Notes: generated from the letters alone by a model not told the origin. 64,000 nt of DNA from Citrobacter sp. JGM124 (GCF_018257795.1 NZ_JAERJD010000003.1:186001-250000), one strand, 5' to 3'; numbered from the stretch's first letter, positions 47,991 to 57,939 are shown. Program-made: numbers and translations.

Positions 47991-48683
47991 TCAGGGAGCA
48001 AGAGCGTCAAACAGTGCGTCAATATGGATATCAACCGTATCCAGCACGCGAACCGGTAATTCGGTACCCGCAAACAGCAATGGCAGTTCAGTGCACCCCA
48101 GAATGATGGCTTCAATGCCGTCATTCTGATACATCCGGTTAATGACAGCGATAAAGTTGTCTCGCGTCTGGGGGGCGATGATGCCGACTTCTAGTTCATC
48201 GCAGATTTTATCTGCAATGTAACTGATTTCATCAGCATGTGGGATGGCTATCTCAATACCTGCTTGCATAAAGGGCCGTTTAAAGAAGTCCTCCTCCATG
48301 GTAAATCGTGTTCCCAGCAATCCCACTTTCTTTAATCCCTGATTTTTTGTCACCCTACAAGTGGCATCGATGATGCTAACAAGCGGGACTGGCGAACTGG
48401 CCTGGAGTTCATTGAAGACGATGTGTGGGGTGTTACCAGTAAGAGCCACCACTTCTGCACCGGCAGCGACTAAATTTTTGACTGCTTTAGAGAGGTAATG
48501 AACCAAAGAGGTATAATCTTTTCGGCCACACATATCCAGCACGTCAAATACGTTGATACTTTCGATGGTCAGGTTTGGCAAGAAAGTTGCTCCCTGCCGT
48601 TTGTGGGCTTCATAGACAAACTTGCGGTAATAAAGCAGCGTGGATTCGGGGCCTGTACCGCCGATGAGCCCAAGTTTTTTCAT
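47991..48683 (-). CDS. Aspartate/glutamate racemase family protein
   Basis: Cofactor-independent racemase of the Asp/Glu/hydantoin racemase superfamily. 230 residues. N-terminus MKKLGLIGGTGPESTLLYYR and LGTRFTMEEDFFK are family blocks. These enzymes use two Cys; the second is in IILGCTELPLL, but the first position reads VALTGNTPHIVF, with Thr where E. coli YgeA has Cys (CTNT). A Thr/Cys pair has, as I recall, been described for an L-Asp/L-Glu-specific E. coli racemase, so it may still be active with restricted direction. Beside a glutamate-type ABC transporter and a glutamine amidotransferase. Confidence 0.82.
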   Translation of the reverse strand: MKKLGLIGGTGPESTLLYYRKFVYEAHKRQGATFLPNLTIESINVFDVLDMCGRKDYTSLVHYLSKAVKNLVAAGAEVVALTGNTPHIVFNELQASSPVPLVSIIDATCRVTKNQGLKKVGLLGTRFTMEEDFFKRPFMQAGIEIAIPHADEISYIADKICDELEVGIIAPQTRDNFIAVINRMYQNDGIEAIILGCTELPLLFAGTELPVRVLDTVDIHIDALFDALAP

Positions 48684-48710
48684 GCTGACTCCTGTGATTA
48701 CGATTAATTT

Positions 48711-49493
48711 TTACTCAGACTGACCTGCGTGGTATGGGGTAACATAAAGCGAAATAAATCTTTTTAGCAGCGCTCTGGCATCCACGGCGTCAGCCAGGGC
48801 ATCAAGCATAACGGCCGGATCGAACCCTTCGTTAACCAGACTTTCTGCGCGCAGATTGATCATTGTTGCTGCAATCTCTGGTGTAATTTCCGGGTGAAAC
48901 TGTGTTGATATAACTTTTTCGCTGTAACGAATAATTTGATTCCTGTCATGGACGGATGAGGCCAGGGATGTCGCCCCGGGGGGTAACGCGGTTACCGTTT
49001 GCAAATGAGTAAGATGAGCCTTGAACACGTTGGGGAGCTTTCCGATAAGCGGATCGTTGCGTCCGGCTTCTGCCAGCCTGACATCCAGACAGCCCATTTC
49101 GCGGCCCTGGGGATGATAGTCAACCGTTCCCCCTAAAGCATATGCAATAAGTTGATGGCCGTAACAGACGCCAAACAGCGGCATACCCACTTCCATCGCA
49201 TGGCGTATCCATTCGGCAGTTTCTTCGCTCCAGGGGAGCTTGTCTGTCACCATATCCCAGGAGCCGGTGATAACCGCGACCCTTGTCGGATCAGGTTGCG
49301 GAAGGGATTCTCCCCTAAAGACTTGCACCACCTGAAGAGCTCCAGGTGCTAACCCCATTGCTTTGTCGAACCATAAGGGCAGATCACCCTGTTCGTTCAA
49401 GATGCCGTCAGGAGGGGTTCCTGTCTGAATAAGCAGAATCGGAGGCAGGGCTGCCGTATTGGTCACTTTCACGGAATGGGATTCATCTCTCAT
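48711..49493 (-). CDS. Class I glutamine amidotransferase-like protein
   Basis: GuaA-like amidotransferase without a synthase domain, resembling YfeJ-type proteins. Start at ATG 49493 gives 260 residues; the frame extends to 49562 with a hydrophobic stretch that would not fit a cytosolic enzyme. The triad is complete: Cys in GVCYGHQLIAYALGG, His and Glu in STQFHPEIT. It should hydrolyse glutamine or a gamma-glutamyl compound; the acceptor is unknown. 27 bp upstream of the racemase on the same strand, so both are co-transcribed. Confidence 0.8.
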   Translation of the reverse strand: MRDESHSVKVTNTAALPPILLIQTGTPPDGILNEQGDLPLWFDKAMGLAPGALQVVQVFRGESLPQPDPTRVAVITGSWDMVTDKLPWSEETAEWIRHAMEVGMPLFGVCYGHQLIAYALGGTVDYHPQGREMGCLDVRLAEAGRNDPLIGKLPNVFKAHLTHLQTVTALPPGATSLASSVHDRNQIIRYSEKVISTQFHPEITPEIAATMINLRAESLVNEGFDPAVMLDALADAVDARALLKRFISLYVTPYHAGQSE

Positions 49494-49783
49494 AAACTCA
49501 GCAGGCCTCTTCGGGTGAATGGCTGACAGATAAAAAAGGTCAGATAACGCCAAGATAAGCAATATGAAGTTTCAGCACAATTGAATTAAATAGAATTAAT
49601 TTCAACCCTATTAATGATATGGATACCTGCTGTTTATGGGGAACAATATTTATTGATAGAGGCAATACTGCCCGGAAGACGGAAGTGATATCCAGCCCCC
49701 TTGTTATAAGCGGGATGACATCTGGGTATGATTCAACACCTGAATAAACTGACATCATCAGTTTATTCAGGTAAGGACGATGA

Positions 49784-50260
49784 TCAGCCGGTATACTTAC
49801 CGTCGCCGACTTGTGCCCGGGCATACCAGGCCATGAGTTCAGCCGTGCCGCTTTCACCTTCTGCAGGGGCCCATGGGGCTGAATCCTGCTCTGCTACGGG
49901 CTGATAACCACCTTGTTTCACTTCAAAAATAATACCGCCTTTATCCAGGGAGAGCACGGCATGCCAGGTACCGGCATCCATTTCCAGGGCGGTACAATCC
50001 TCGCCGAGTATGACACGCTGTGTCACGGTACCCTGGTCATCAAAATTCAGAACCAGGAAACGTCCCCTGAGGGGCAGCAGTAATTCAAATGTATGGGGGT
50101 GGCGGTGAGGGCGAATATAGGTGCCCGGCTCCATAGCAATGGCCAGGCGTTGTACTGGGTCGCTGAGTTCCGGGTGGAAATTCCGGTGAGCCCGTAAACG
50201 GGGAGCATGAGAAGCGGCTGCACTCTGTTGTTGCATATCACTGAAGGTTATCTGTTTCAT
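49784..50260 (-). CDS. WbuC-family cupin protein
   Basis: Cupin fold metalloprotein. 158 residues. The cupin metal motif is IRPHRHPHTFELLLPLRGRF (His-X-His and Glu) and the second half contains DAGTWHAVLSLDKGGIIFEV. WbuC relatives are usually found in O-antigen clusters or alone; here no polysaccharide genes are nearby. The C-terminal tail (PWAPAEGESGTAELMAWYAR) is characteristic of the family. Its biochemical role is unknown. Separate from the amidotransferase by 290 bp. Confidence 0.78.
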   Translation of the reverse strand: MKQITFSDMQQQSAAASHAPRLRAHRNFHPELSDPVQRLAIAMEPGTYIRPHRHPHTFELLLPLRGRFLVLNFDDQGTVTQRVILGEDCTALEMDAGTWHAVLSLDKGGIIFEVKQGGYQPVAEQDSAPWAPAEGESGTAELMAWYARAQVGDGKYTG

Positions 50261-50726
50261 AAAAGTTGCCTGGGGTCAGGAGTGATTAGCACTATTGCTT
50301 TGCGCTAAGATTAACAGCCAGGATTCTGACAGAAAAGCATTTAGTCGCATACACTGGTGCCGGGCGGTAATATCTGGATTTGATTTTATAGGTGTGCCTG
50401 CTCGTGAGGAAGAATTGATTTTTTCGATATGGAGCTGGTATATCAATGCAGTGATTTTTGCAATATGTATTATTTCCCACTTAAGCTAAATTTATATTTC
50501 TGAAATACTACCTTTTTTCTCCTGTGGTCACTCTGGTATTATTTTAACACAAAGAGACGTCCTTACAATGTAAGGACATCTCTCATGTTATTAACGGCGA
50601 TGTTTTTATATGTTTAATATAAACTCGCCACAGATACAACATCGTTTAGTCGTATAGCACTGTCTGTACCAGTATAATGAACTGTTTATTGAAAAGAACA
50701 GTGATCTGAATGGTTGAATATTATCA
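50261..50726. other. Gap with imperfect hairpin
   Basis: No gene is seen. gagacgtccttac (50554-50566) and gtaaggacatctc (50570-50582) form a stem with one mismatch; on the minus strand it is followed by a T-rich segment and may end the orphan gene's transcript. Confidence 0.45.
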
Positions 50727-51848
50727 TTAACTATAACATTTTATGTTTTCATGAATGTTTTCCATGTTGTCACTTTTTATAATGTGAAGCGTGCTATTCC
50801 TGTGGGTGGGCATATTTTCTTGCTCTTTGACATCATTTAAGGCAGGGAGTTTTTTTACATATTCACGAAGGGCTATTTCTTTCTTTACGATATCTTCATC
50901 AGATAATGTAATCCTGTTGAGTGGTCCCTTAATTGAATCGAAAAATACATTACTAAGTAATTTGTTGTTGCTGATGATTATTTCAGAAACGAATAAAATA
51001 GTTTCTATTTTCTTCTGTGCCAGAGTTCTTTCTTGATGATGACATGCTGAAAGTTTCGGTTCTTTATTATGCATGGCGTTTATTCTGGCCGATTTTTTCA
51101 TGCATTTATCAAGTAAATCAATCAGTTTTTCCAGTGCGACTTTCTTCTGGTTATTTTTGTTGGTTATGTTTTTTACTTCTGAAAATAAAATAGTATATAT
51201 TTTGTTTTGATAGAAGTTTTTTAATTTAACATTAACTTTCTCGCTCGCTGAGTGGTGATTTTCTTTTTTCACCTGATCATAATGATAAGAAGTTTCACTT
51301 GTTTTTTTAATATCCGTATTATTATTTTTTACAAATATAGTGGTGTCGGTGGTTGTGGTGTTTATTTTTCGCTGTGGGGGTGTGGTTATCCTATAGTAAG
51401 AATAGGGCTCAATTATTTTTGCATTTTTTTCAGTACTACTTATTCTAGTGTTGTATTTTTGAGCATAAATATCATTCTCGGGTAGGTTCTGTGATAATGA
51501 AAATACAGGGATTCTTGCTGTGAGTGTGGTATCTATCGGACGTCCTGCATGGTTGTCATTCCTGAAATTACTTGCGACTAGCAGCCCTGTCCCGGTGAGT
51601 GCGGTCACACCAACAACAAGGGCTGCGATCCACCCCACTCGACGAGCTCTGGATTTATTTCCATTTTCTTCAGAAGCGCCAGAATTGAAAACAGAAGGCA
51701 TTAAATAATCGCTGGAGTTTTCTACCGAATGCATTTGTGAAAACAGGGGGGAGCTTATCTCTTGTGGCCTGAATATATTATTATCAATATGATGTGTCAT
51801 GTTTAAACTGGCATTCTGAGATGCGCCTGTCCCGGTGAAGCTTTGCAT
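50727..51848 (-). CDS. Orphan single-pass membrane protein, AT-rich gene
   Basis: I do not recognise this gene. 373 residues; AAGG 6-9 nt before the ATG supports translation. Residues 1-70 are Ser/Asn-rich without signal peptide; one hydrophobic helix follows (WIAALVVGVTALTGTGLLVA, about 73-92), preceded by RARR, so an N-in, C-out orientation is likely. The remaining 280 residues are Lys/Asn/Thr-rich, with a helical part around 215-330 holding three Cys (LDKCMKK, LSACHHQE and near the end KCYS). The gene is far more AT-rich than all neighbours, a sign of horizontal origin. A role as a surface-associated or secreted factor is possible but unproven. Confidence 0.6.
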   Translation of the reverse strand: MQSFTGTGASQNASLNMTHHIDNNIFRPQEISSPLFSQMHSVENSSDYLMPSVFNSGASEENGNKSRARRVGWIAALVVGVTALTGTGLLVASNFRNDNHAGRPIDTTLTARIPVFSLSQNLPENDIYAQKYNTRISSTEKNAKIIEPYSYYRITTPPQRKINTTTTDTTIFVKNNNTDIKKTSETSYHYDQVKKENHHSASEKVNVKLKNFYQNKIYTILFSEVKNITNKNNQKKVALEKLIDLLDKCMKKSARINAMHNKEPKLSACHHQERTLAQKKIETILFVSEIIISNNKLLSNVFFDSIKGPLNRITLSDEDIVKKEIALREYVKKLPALNDVKEQENMPTHRNSTLHIIKSDNMENIHENIKCYS

Positions 51849-52480
51849 GATGTACCTTATTTTTTGTCAGAAATTACTGGCGTAATAATGAGTAACACAG
51901 CAGAGGAATATGCTATATGCTCTGGTGATGATCAAAACAGAGGCCAGGGTTATTGCCTGTAGAGATTAAACTACGGTTGAAAAAATCTTTTTTCAGTGAG
52001 TCACTGTGTGATTATTGTTATGGTTATTATTCCTCTGGTTACTTAATACAGGGCTTATAGTGGGCGATTTTTTGGAAAATAATATCATTTAAAGCTCATG
52101 CAGAATAAGGCGTGTGCGGTATTAATGCTCCGTCATATAGCGAGAATGGTAAGCCGTATGCCGGCAGCCAGAATATCTGCAGCCTTGTGTTGGTGCTGCC
52201 AGGTATTTCTGTTTATTTATGCGTATATGAGTATAGAGCCAGAATAAAGAACATATTGCCCGACCGGACGCTAAATGGCCGGTGGTTTGGAGGGTATTTC
52301 GTGTGAATAGCATGCCCTGCATAGTGTTTCACACATTACCTGCTGATAGAGTGGAAATCTTAAAAAATTGTTCTATAGTCTTAGCATATCGTCTGAACTG
52401 ACGTAACAGGCTACCGCCATAGGGAATCAGTATCATGGTGGCAGACCACTGGACATTATGAATATTCTCAGGAGTCAATA
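51849..52480. other. AT-rich gap upstream of orphan gene and dps-like gene
   Basis: 632 bp with no supportable gene. It must hold the divergent promoters of the orphan gene and the Dps-family gene. A frame 52112-52306 is open but has no ribosome site or family. Confidence 0.45.
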
Positions 52481-53005
52481 ATGAGTAAAGCTAACGAGTT
52501 ACGTATTCGTCCCCTCAAAACCCCAACTGATCTTTCACCTGAAGCGACCAAAAATATTAGTGGGGCCATGAATGCGATACTGGCAGATATCTTTGCTATC
52601 TACCTGAAAACCAAAAATTTCCACTGGCATATTAGCGGTCCTCATTTCCGTGACTACCATTTGATGCTGGATGAACAAGGTGACCAGCTTTTTGCGATGA
52701 CTGATCCGATTGCCGAGCGAGTACGTAAAATTGGCGGTGTGACGCTCCACTCTATCGGTGAAATCTCTAAATTGCAGAGAATTAAGGACAACAACGCAGA
52801 TTATGTTGAGCCGTTAGATATGCTGGCCGAGCTTTGTGAAGACAATAAACATCTTGCCAGTGAATTCAGACAGGCTCATGAGTTATCTGCCTCTTTGGGT
52901 GATTACTCCACCACCAGCCTGATTGAGAACTGGATCGACGAAACAGAGCGTCGTGTCTGGTTCTTGTTTGAGGCCTGCCGCGAAGCAAAAACATCAGGCC
53001 ATTAA
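52481..53005 (+). CDS. Dps-family ferritin-like protein
   Basis: Dodecameric iron-oxidising, peroxide-detoxifying protein of the Dps group. 174 residues. Intersubunit ferroxidase residues are present: His in NFHWHISGPHF, His and Asp in DYHLMLDEQ, Asp and Glu in AMTDPIAERVRKIGG. The N-terminus is short and only weakly basic, so DNA binding as in E. coli Dps is uncertain. The ribosome site caggag lies upstream. It is not at the E. coli dps locus and is probably an additional, acquired paralogue. Confidence 0.85.
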   Translation: MSKANELRIRPLKTPTDLSPEATKNISGAMNAILADIFAIYLKTKNFHWHISGPHFRDYHLMLDEQGDQLFAMTDPIAERVRKIGGVTLHSIGEISKLQRIKDNNADYVEPLDMLAELCEDNKHLASEFRQAHELSASLGDYSTTSLIENWIDETERRVWFLFEACREAKTSGH

Positions 53006-53192
53006 GGCTTAATCCCTGATGTTCATTCATTAAGACACTGTGCTGAAGGGGATGGTGTCTTGATGTCTTAGTCCGCGGGCTTTGGCACAGGGTGTCAGAG
53101 CCCGTAACGCTTCAGCAGGGGAAGCAAACCCACTCTCGCGCGTCAAGTTTTCTAGTCTGCCTTAACGGTATCAATAGTGTGCCCTGAAATTG

Positions 53193-53696
53193 TTATTCCT
53201 GGCTGCGCTCGCGAGCTTCCACCCAGGCAATCAGCTCGGGGAGCTGTGTATCAGAAAAAACCTTGATACCATGTTCGGTGAGCAGAGATGCCGCCACCCC
53301 CATTCCGGATTTCCGTTGTCCCGTGAACGACCCATCATAAATGAACTGACTCCCGCAAGTTGGGCTTCCATCAGTGAGCAGGGCTGCTGTACAGCCAGCC
53401 TCTTGTGCTGCACGCAATGCCATCCAGGCAGCAAGTTGGTAATGGGGGGTGACATCGGTACCGGTGTTATCCATGATTCTGGCTTGCTGTTGCATCACCG
53501 CCTTGCCATTGGCATTAAGGATTTCCGCGGGGGCTCTGGGAGTTGGCAACCCGGCAGCCAGTTCAGGGCAGTGGGTAATCAGACGTTGTTCCTGCTGCCA
53601 CTGTTGAAGTTTTTCAACGATTCGGGCCTTTGCACTGGCGTTATAGCGGATTTTAAAGCCCATCAGACAGGCACTGACCAGAATTTTATCTTTCAT
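53193..53696 (-). CDS. DUF523 family protein (YbbK-like)
   Basis: 167 residues from ATG 53696 (MKDKILVSACLMGFKIRYNA); a GTG four codons earlier is possible. Conserved Cys residues of DUF523 are visible: SACLMG, THCPELAAGLPTPR and DGSPTCGSQFIYDGSF. They probably bind a metal or Fe-S cluster. Function is not established; related proteins occur fused to DUF1722. Convergent with the Dps-like gene. Confidence 0.82.
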   Translation of the reverse strand: MKDKILVSACLMGFKIRYNASAKARIVEKLQQWQQEQRLITHCPELAAGLPTPRAPAEILNANGKAVMQQQARIMDNTGTDVTPHYQLAAWMALRAAQEAGCTAALLTDGSPTCGSQFIYDGSFTGQRKSGMGVAASLLTEHGIKVFSDTQLPELIAWVEARERSQE

Positions 53697-53781
53697 CGGT
53701 TTTATCACAGGAAAGGGTGCATGTCAGGATTATGCCATTAGCCCGCTGAAAATACGCCATTCTGCGGGCGATGCTTTTACC

Positions 53782-54738
53782 TTATGGTAAATGTTCTAGT
53801 AGTAAGCGCTCGGCGGTGCTCTCATCGGTGACCAGGCCATTAATCCATTTACCTCGTAATACTGCCTGAATCGCCTGAAACTTATCTTCACCCCCGGCAA
53901 ATGCGGTGAGTTGCCGCACAGGGGCGCGTTCCAGTGGAATACTGGTGCAGCGTTTATCCAGCTGGTCAGGCAGACGTTCCCCGAGACTATCGATAAAGTG
54001 ACCATTGATTTCCGCCACTGCGCCAGCAGCCATCAAACGCTGTACATCTTCTCGGGTAATGAATCCCCCGGTGAACAGTGGGCATTCAAACGAGATAGGC
54101 CCAATACCAATAAATGTCGCATCTGCCAGTGCGGTCTGCTCTATAATCAGTTTATAAATACGATGGTTGCACCATACTTCACGATCTTCCGGGCTGTCAG
54201 CAAATAACGGCGCGGGGAGAATAAAGTATTTGCCTGAGGTTTTTTCCGCCAGACTTAATGAGACATCATAAATGGTACAGGAGCCATCACTGGCAATGGC
54301 CCCAATCCGTGACAGGCAACTGTGTTGCGGGCGTGGAATTTCGGACATCTCTTTCACGGCGCCACGCAACGTACGCCCGGAACCCAGTGCAATAATTTGG
54401 GGTTGTTCCGGTTGTACCGCCCACTCAATCTCCTCCGCAGCAGATACGGTTATCATATGCTGAATAGTTTCAGCCGGCAGGCCAGCAGAAGGAACCACTT
54501 GGCAGCGCGTTAATCCAAAGACCTGCATCATCTGTTCAGCCAGTGAAGCACAATGCGCCACCGTATGGGATATCCGGACCTGCACGAGCTCCATCTCAGA
54601 AGCCGCAGCCACCAGACGTTGCGCCACTTGACGCGAAACCCCCAGAACATCAGCAATCTGATTTTGTGTTTGTCCACCGATGTAATACATCCAGGCTGCC
54701 CTGGCCGCCATATCCTGTCTTTTATCATTTTTAGTCAT
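53782..54738 (-). CDS. SorC-family sugar-responsive regulator of the arabinitol locus
   Basis: 318 residues. N-terminal helix-turn-helix (QTQNQIADVLGVSRQVAQRLVAAA, residues 24-47) and C-terminal sugar-phosphate/sugar-binding domain (ALGSGRTLRGAVKEM, IGIGPI, GEDKFQAIQAVLRGKWINGL). It faces the dehydrogenase-kinase-transporter operon across 301 bp that contains a perfect inverted repeat, so it most likely controls that operon, either as repressor or activator relieved by the polyol or its product. Equivalent to DalR by position, though from the SorC family. Confidence 0.88.
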   Translation of the reverse strand: MTKNDKRQDMAARAAWMYYIGGQTQNQIADVLGVSRQVAQRLVAAASEMELVQVRISHTVAHCASLAEQMMQVFGLTRCQVVPSAGLPAETIQHMITVSAAEEIEWAVQPEQPQIIALGSGRTLRGAVKEMSEIPRPQHSCLSRIGAIASDGSCTIYDVSLSLAEKTSGKYFILPAPLFADSPEDREVWCNHRIYKLIIEQTALADATFIGIGPISFECPLFTGGFITREDVQRLMAAGAVAEINGHFIDSLGERLPDQLDKRCTSIPLERAPVRQLTAFAGGEDKFQAIQAVLRGKWINGLVTDESTAERLLLEHLP

Positions 54739-54952
54739 CCATTCACCCCGTTGATTGCCTTGGTACAGGCTCGATTTTTTCCACTTACCATCCAGTTTTT
54801 GTCGGGGATGGCGACATTATTTTCTTTTCTCTGCCCGGCGTCATCATCACCACTCTCGTGGAACGGCAGAGCGTGATGGGAAAACTATAAGCCGCATTTT
54901 ACCTTTAACCAGTGACTGATTGTTGCATTTTGTGATCCATTGCTCAGTAAGA
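54739..54952. other. Regulator-side part of divergent promoter region
   Basis: No gene is seen. Short frames here have no ribosome sites. attgctca at 54939-54946 recurs as part of the motif further right and may be an additional half-site. Confidence 0.4.
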
Positions 54953-54992
54953 GGGCAATTATTCATTTAGATTAAAATCCGAATAATTGCCC
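54953..54992. promoter_or_regulatory. Candidate operator of the arabinitol operon
   Basis: gggcaattattc (54953-54964) and gaataattgccc (54981-54992) are a perfect 12-bp inverted repeat with a 16-bp spacer, 48 bp upstream of the dehydrogenase start. A further similar half-site (taattgctca) is at 55003-55012. SorC-type regulators bind such spaced palindromes as tetramers. Confidence 0.65.
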
Positions 54993-55039
54993 GTCAATTA
55001 AGTAATTGCTCACATTTACTATGTGTTAAGGGGAAGAGG

Positions 55040-56425
55040 ATGACAACATCAAAACCGTATTACTGGATGCATCTGGGAGCTGGTTCTTTCCACCGAGCCC
55101 ACCAGGCGTGGTATCTACATCGTCTGCTGGCACAGGGGGATGACCGCTGGCATATTGCGCTCGGTAACATTCGCAATGATGCACAGCCTCTTCTCGACGC
55201 GTTGGATAAGCAACAAGGGCGCTACACGCTGGAAACCGTAACGCCAGAAGGGGAGCGTGTTTATGAGACAATTACTTCCGTAAAAAAAGTGTTGCCATGG
55301 GATGAAGAACTCAGTGCCCTGGTCGCCCAGGGGGCGGATGAAAATACCAAAGTGATTTCATTTACCGTCACTGAGGGGGGGTACTACCTTGATACTAACC
55401 ACCAGCTTGACCCACGTCATCCTGATATTCAGGCTGATTTGGCCGGTGAGGCCCGTACTATATATGGCGCCCTGGCACGGATACTACGGGCTCGAATGAA
55501 GCAGCATGGTCAGCCAGTTACCTTGTTAAACTGTGATAATTTACGTCATAACGGCGAACGTTTCCGTGCTGGATTCCTGGCCTTTTTACAGTTAAGTGAC
55601 GATCAGGATTTATATCAGTGGGTTCTGAAGCAGACAACGTCACCCAATACCATGGTTGACCGTATTACTCCACGCCCGACAGCAGATATCGCCGTCCGAG
55701 TTCAGGAACAAACCGGTGTGGACGATCAGGCCCCTGTCATGGGCGAGGCATTTATTCAGTGGGTGATTGAAGACCACTTTATTGCAGGACGCCCCGCACT
55801 GGAAAATGTTGGTGTGGAAATGGTGGAGTCCGTACTGCCATGGGAAGAGGCGAAAATTCGTATTCTGAATGCCAGCCACAGTTGTATTGCCTGGGCTGGT
55901 ACGCTGAAAGGGCAGTCTTATATTCATGAAAGTACCCAAACGGACGCCATCCGCCAGTTAGCATGGAACTACGTGACGGAAGATGTTATTCCTTCACTAT
56001 CACCGAGCCCACTTGATTTGGAACAGTACCGTGATGTAGTGCTGTCCCGTTTTAGTAACCCCTATATTCAGGACACCAACCAGCGCGTTGCGGCAGACGG
56101 TTTATCAAAAATCCCGGGCTTCATTACCCCTACGTTGGTGGAATGTTACCAGCGTGGCGCAGAGCCTCGTGCGACAGCAGTCTTACCGGCATTATTCTTT
56201 TTATTCCTGCAACGCTGGCATCGTGGGGAGTTGCCTTACACCTACCAGGATGGCGTACTGAATGAAGACGCGATGCATACCCTGCTGGCTGCCGATGATG
56301 CCCTCGACCGTTTTACCGCTGATGAAACGTTATTTGGCCCACTGGCGACAGATGCACGTTTTGCCCAGCTGATGCGCGAAACGGTCGCGCAGCTGGAGGA
56401 GGCAGGATATGTATCTGGGCATTGA
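55040..56425 (+). CDS. dalD: D-arabinitol 4-dehydrogenase
   Basis: Polyol (mannitol-type) long-chain dehydrogenase that oxidises D-arabinitol to D-xylulose with NAD. 461 residues, against about 455 for Klebsiella DalD. Cofactor-binding N-terminus [20 protein letters not shown]; substrate/catalytic block [16 protein letters not shown] with Lys, Asn and His. gggaagagg precedes the ATG. It overlaps the kinase by 17 bp. A mannitol, ribitol or other polyol specificity is possible, but the linked xylulose kinase favours arabinitol (or xylitol-like substrates). Confidence 0.87.
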   Translation: MTTSKPYYWMHLGAGSFHRAHQAWYLHRLLAQGDDRWHIALGNIRNDAQPLLDALDKQQGRYTLETVTPEGERVYETITSVKKVLPWDEELSALVAQGADENTKVISFTVTEGGYYLDTNHQLDPRHPDIQADLAGEARTIYGALARILRARMKQHGQPVTLLNCDNLRHNGERFRAGFLAFLQLSDDQDLYQWVLKQTTSPNTMVDRITPRPTADIAVRVQEQTGVDDQAPVMGEAFIQWVIEDHFIAGRPALENVGVEMVESVLPWEEAKIRILNASHSCIAWAGTLKGQSYIHESTQTDAIRQLAWNYVTEDVIPSLSPSPLDLEQYRDVVLSRFSNPYIQDTNQRVAADGLSKIPGFITPTLVECYQRGAEPRATAVLPALFFLFLQRWHRGELPYTYQDGVLNEDAMHTLLAADDALDRFTADETLFGPLATDARFAQLMRETVAQLEEAGYVSGH

Positions 56426-57878
56426 TGCAGGAACCTCCGAGATAAAAACGCTGGTTCTGGAAGAGGATGGCACCATTGTGGCTATCGCCGGGGTGACGCT
56501 GACAGTACAGCGCCCACATCCACACTGGTCGGAGCAAGATCCCGAAGCCTGGTGGCAGGCACTCAACCAGGCCGTGGGGCAGTTACGTAGCAAAGTGGGT
56601 GAACGCTGGTCTGATATTCGTGCAATTGGCCTGTCCGGACAGATGCACGGGGCGGTACTGCTGGATGCCCGAGGGGAGGTTCTGCGCCCGTGCATTTTAT
56701 GGAATGACACGCGCAGTGCAGAACAATGTGTAACCCTGACACGCAAAGCGCCACAGCTGCATGATGTGGCGGGGAACTTGGCCATGCCGGGTTTTACCGC
56801 GCCAAAGCTACTGTGGGTGGCTGAACATGAGCCGGATATTTTTTCCCGTATTGCCCATGTGTTGTTGCCAAAAGATTATCTGCGCTGGCGCATGAGCGGA
56901 GAGATGGTCGGTGACATGTCGGATGCGGCTGGCACTTTGTGGCTGGATGTTGCCAGGCGTGACTGGTCAGACGATTTACTGGCTGCTTGTGATTTACGCC
57001 GTGACATGATGCCTTCCCTGGTTGAGGGTTCCCAGGCCAGTGCCCTGTTAGCACCAAGTATCGCGGCTCAGTGGGGCTTATCAGATAAAGTGATTATTGC
57101 TGGCGGCGGTGGGGATAATGCAGCCAGTGCGGTGGGTATTGGGGCGGTTAATAGTGGTGATGCGTTTATCTCACTCGGGACCTCCGGGGTACTGTTTGCG
57201 GTTAATGACAGCTATCGCCCTAATCCACAATCTGCTGTCCACACTTTTTGTCATGCCCTGCCAAACCGATGGCATCAGATGAGTGTCATGCTTACTGCGG
57301 CAAGCGCATTGCGTTGGCTCTGCCAGTTAGTGGGTTGTGATGAAAGCACTCTGATGACAGAGGTGGAACAGCTGACAGCCGAACAGCGGGACCATGCCCC
57401 GTTATTCTTGCCTTATCTCTCGGGTGAACGTACTCCCCATAACGATCCCTGGGCTGAAGGGGCGTTTACTGGGCTGAATCATGCAACCACGCGAGCCCAT
57501 CTTGGTTATGCCGTCATTGAAGGAGTGACCTTTGGTCTGGCTGATGGTTTGCGTGTCCTGAATGACGCAGGTACGACACTGACACAATGTTCTTTAGTTG
57601 GCGGTGGCGCACGGAGCCCTTATTGGGCACAACTGATAGCTGACACACTGAATTTATTGATAATCACCCATGAAGGTGGTGAAGCAGGCGGGGCACTGGG
57701 TGCGGCTCGGCTGGCGCAGCTGGCAACCGGTGCTGATGAAGCGCTGGTGTGTGTGAAACCAGCTGAACGTCACCGGTATTTACCTGATGCCGGGCGTCGG
57801 GACGTCTTGCAGAGCCGCTTACAACACTGGCGTTTGCTGTACCGTCAACAGGTTGAGGCACGACGTATTTTATCATAA
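56409..57878 (+). CDS. dalK: D-xylulose kinase
   Basis: FGGY-family kinase that phosphorylates D-xylulose to D-xylulose 5-phosphate for the pentose phosphate pathway. 489 residues. ATP/phosphate motif [20 protein letters not shown] at the N-terminus; [38 protein letters not shown] with the catalytic Asp-rich region [12 protein letters not shown], and [11 protein letters not shown] are XylB blocks. Its start lies within the last codons of the dehydrogenase gene (ribosome site gctggaggaggcag), so translation is coupled. Could equally be called xylB. Confidence 0.88.
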   Translation: MYLGIDAGTSEIKTLVLEEDGTIVAIAGVTLTVQRPHPHWSEQDPEAWWQALNQAVGQLRSKVGERWSDIRAIGLSGQMHGAVLLDARGEVLRPCILWNDTRSAEQCVTLTRKAPQLHDVAGNLAMPGFTAPKLLWVAEHEPDIFSRIAHVLLPKDYLRWRMSGEMVGDMSDAAGTLWLDVARRDWSDDLLAACDLRRDMMPSLVEGSQASALLAPSIAAQWGLSDKVIIAGGGGDNAASAVGIGAVNSGDAFISLGTSGVLFAVNDSYRPNPQSAVHTFCHALPNRWHQMSVMLTAASALRWLCQLVGCDESTLMTEVEQLTAEQRDHAPLFLPYLSGERTPHNDPWAEGAFTGLNHATTRAHLGYAVIEGVTFGLADGLRVLNDAGTTLTQCSLVGGGARSPYWAQLIADTLNLLIITHEGGEAGGALGAARLAQLATGADEALVCVKPAERHRYLPDAGRRDVLQSRLQHWRLLYRQQVEARRILS

Positions 57879-57939
57879 CGATTTGAATCTCGATTTCTTA
57901 CCACAGGCAACACTCTGTATCTCTACAAAGGAAAGCAAG

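Noticed and set aside
53190-53741. 183-codon plus-strand frame over the DUF523 gene
   Set aside because: It is the antisense shadow of the DUF523 gene, whose Cys motifs are conserved on the minus strand.
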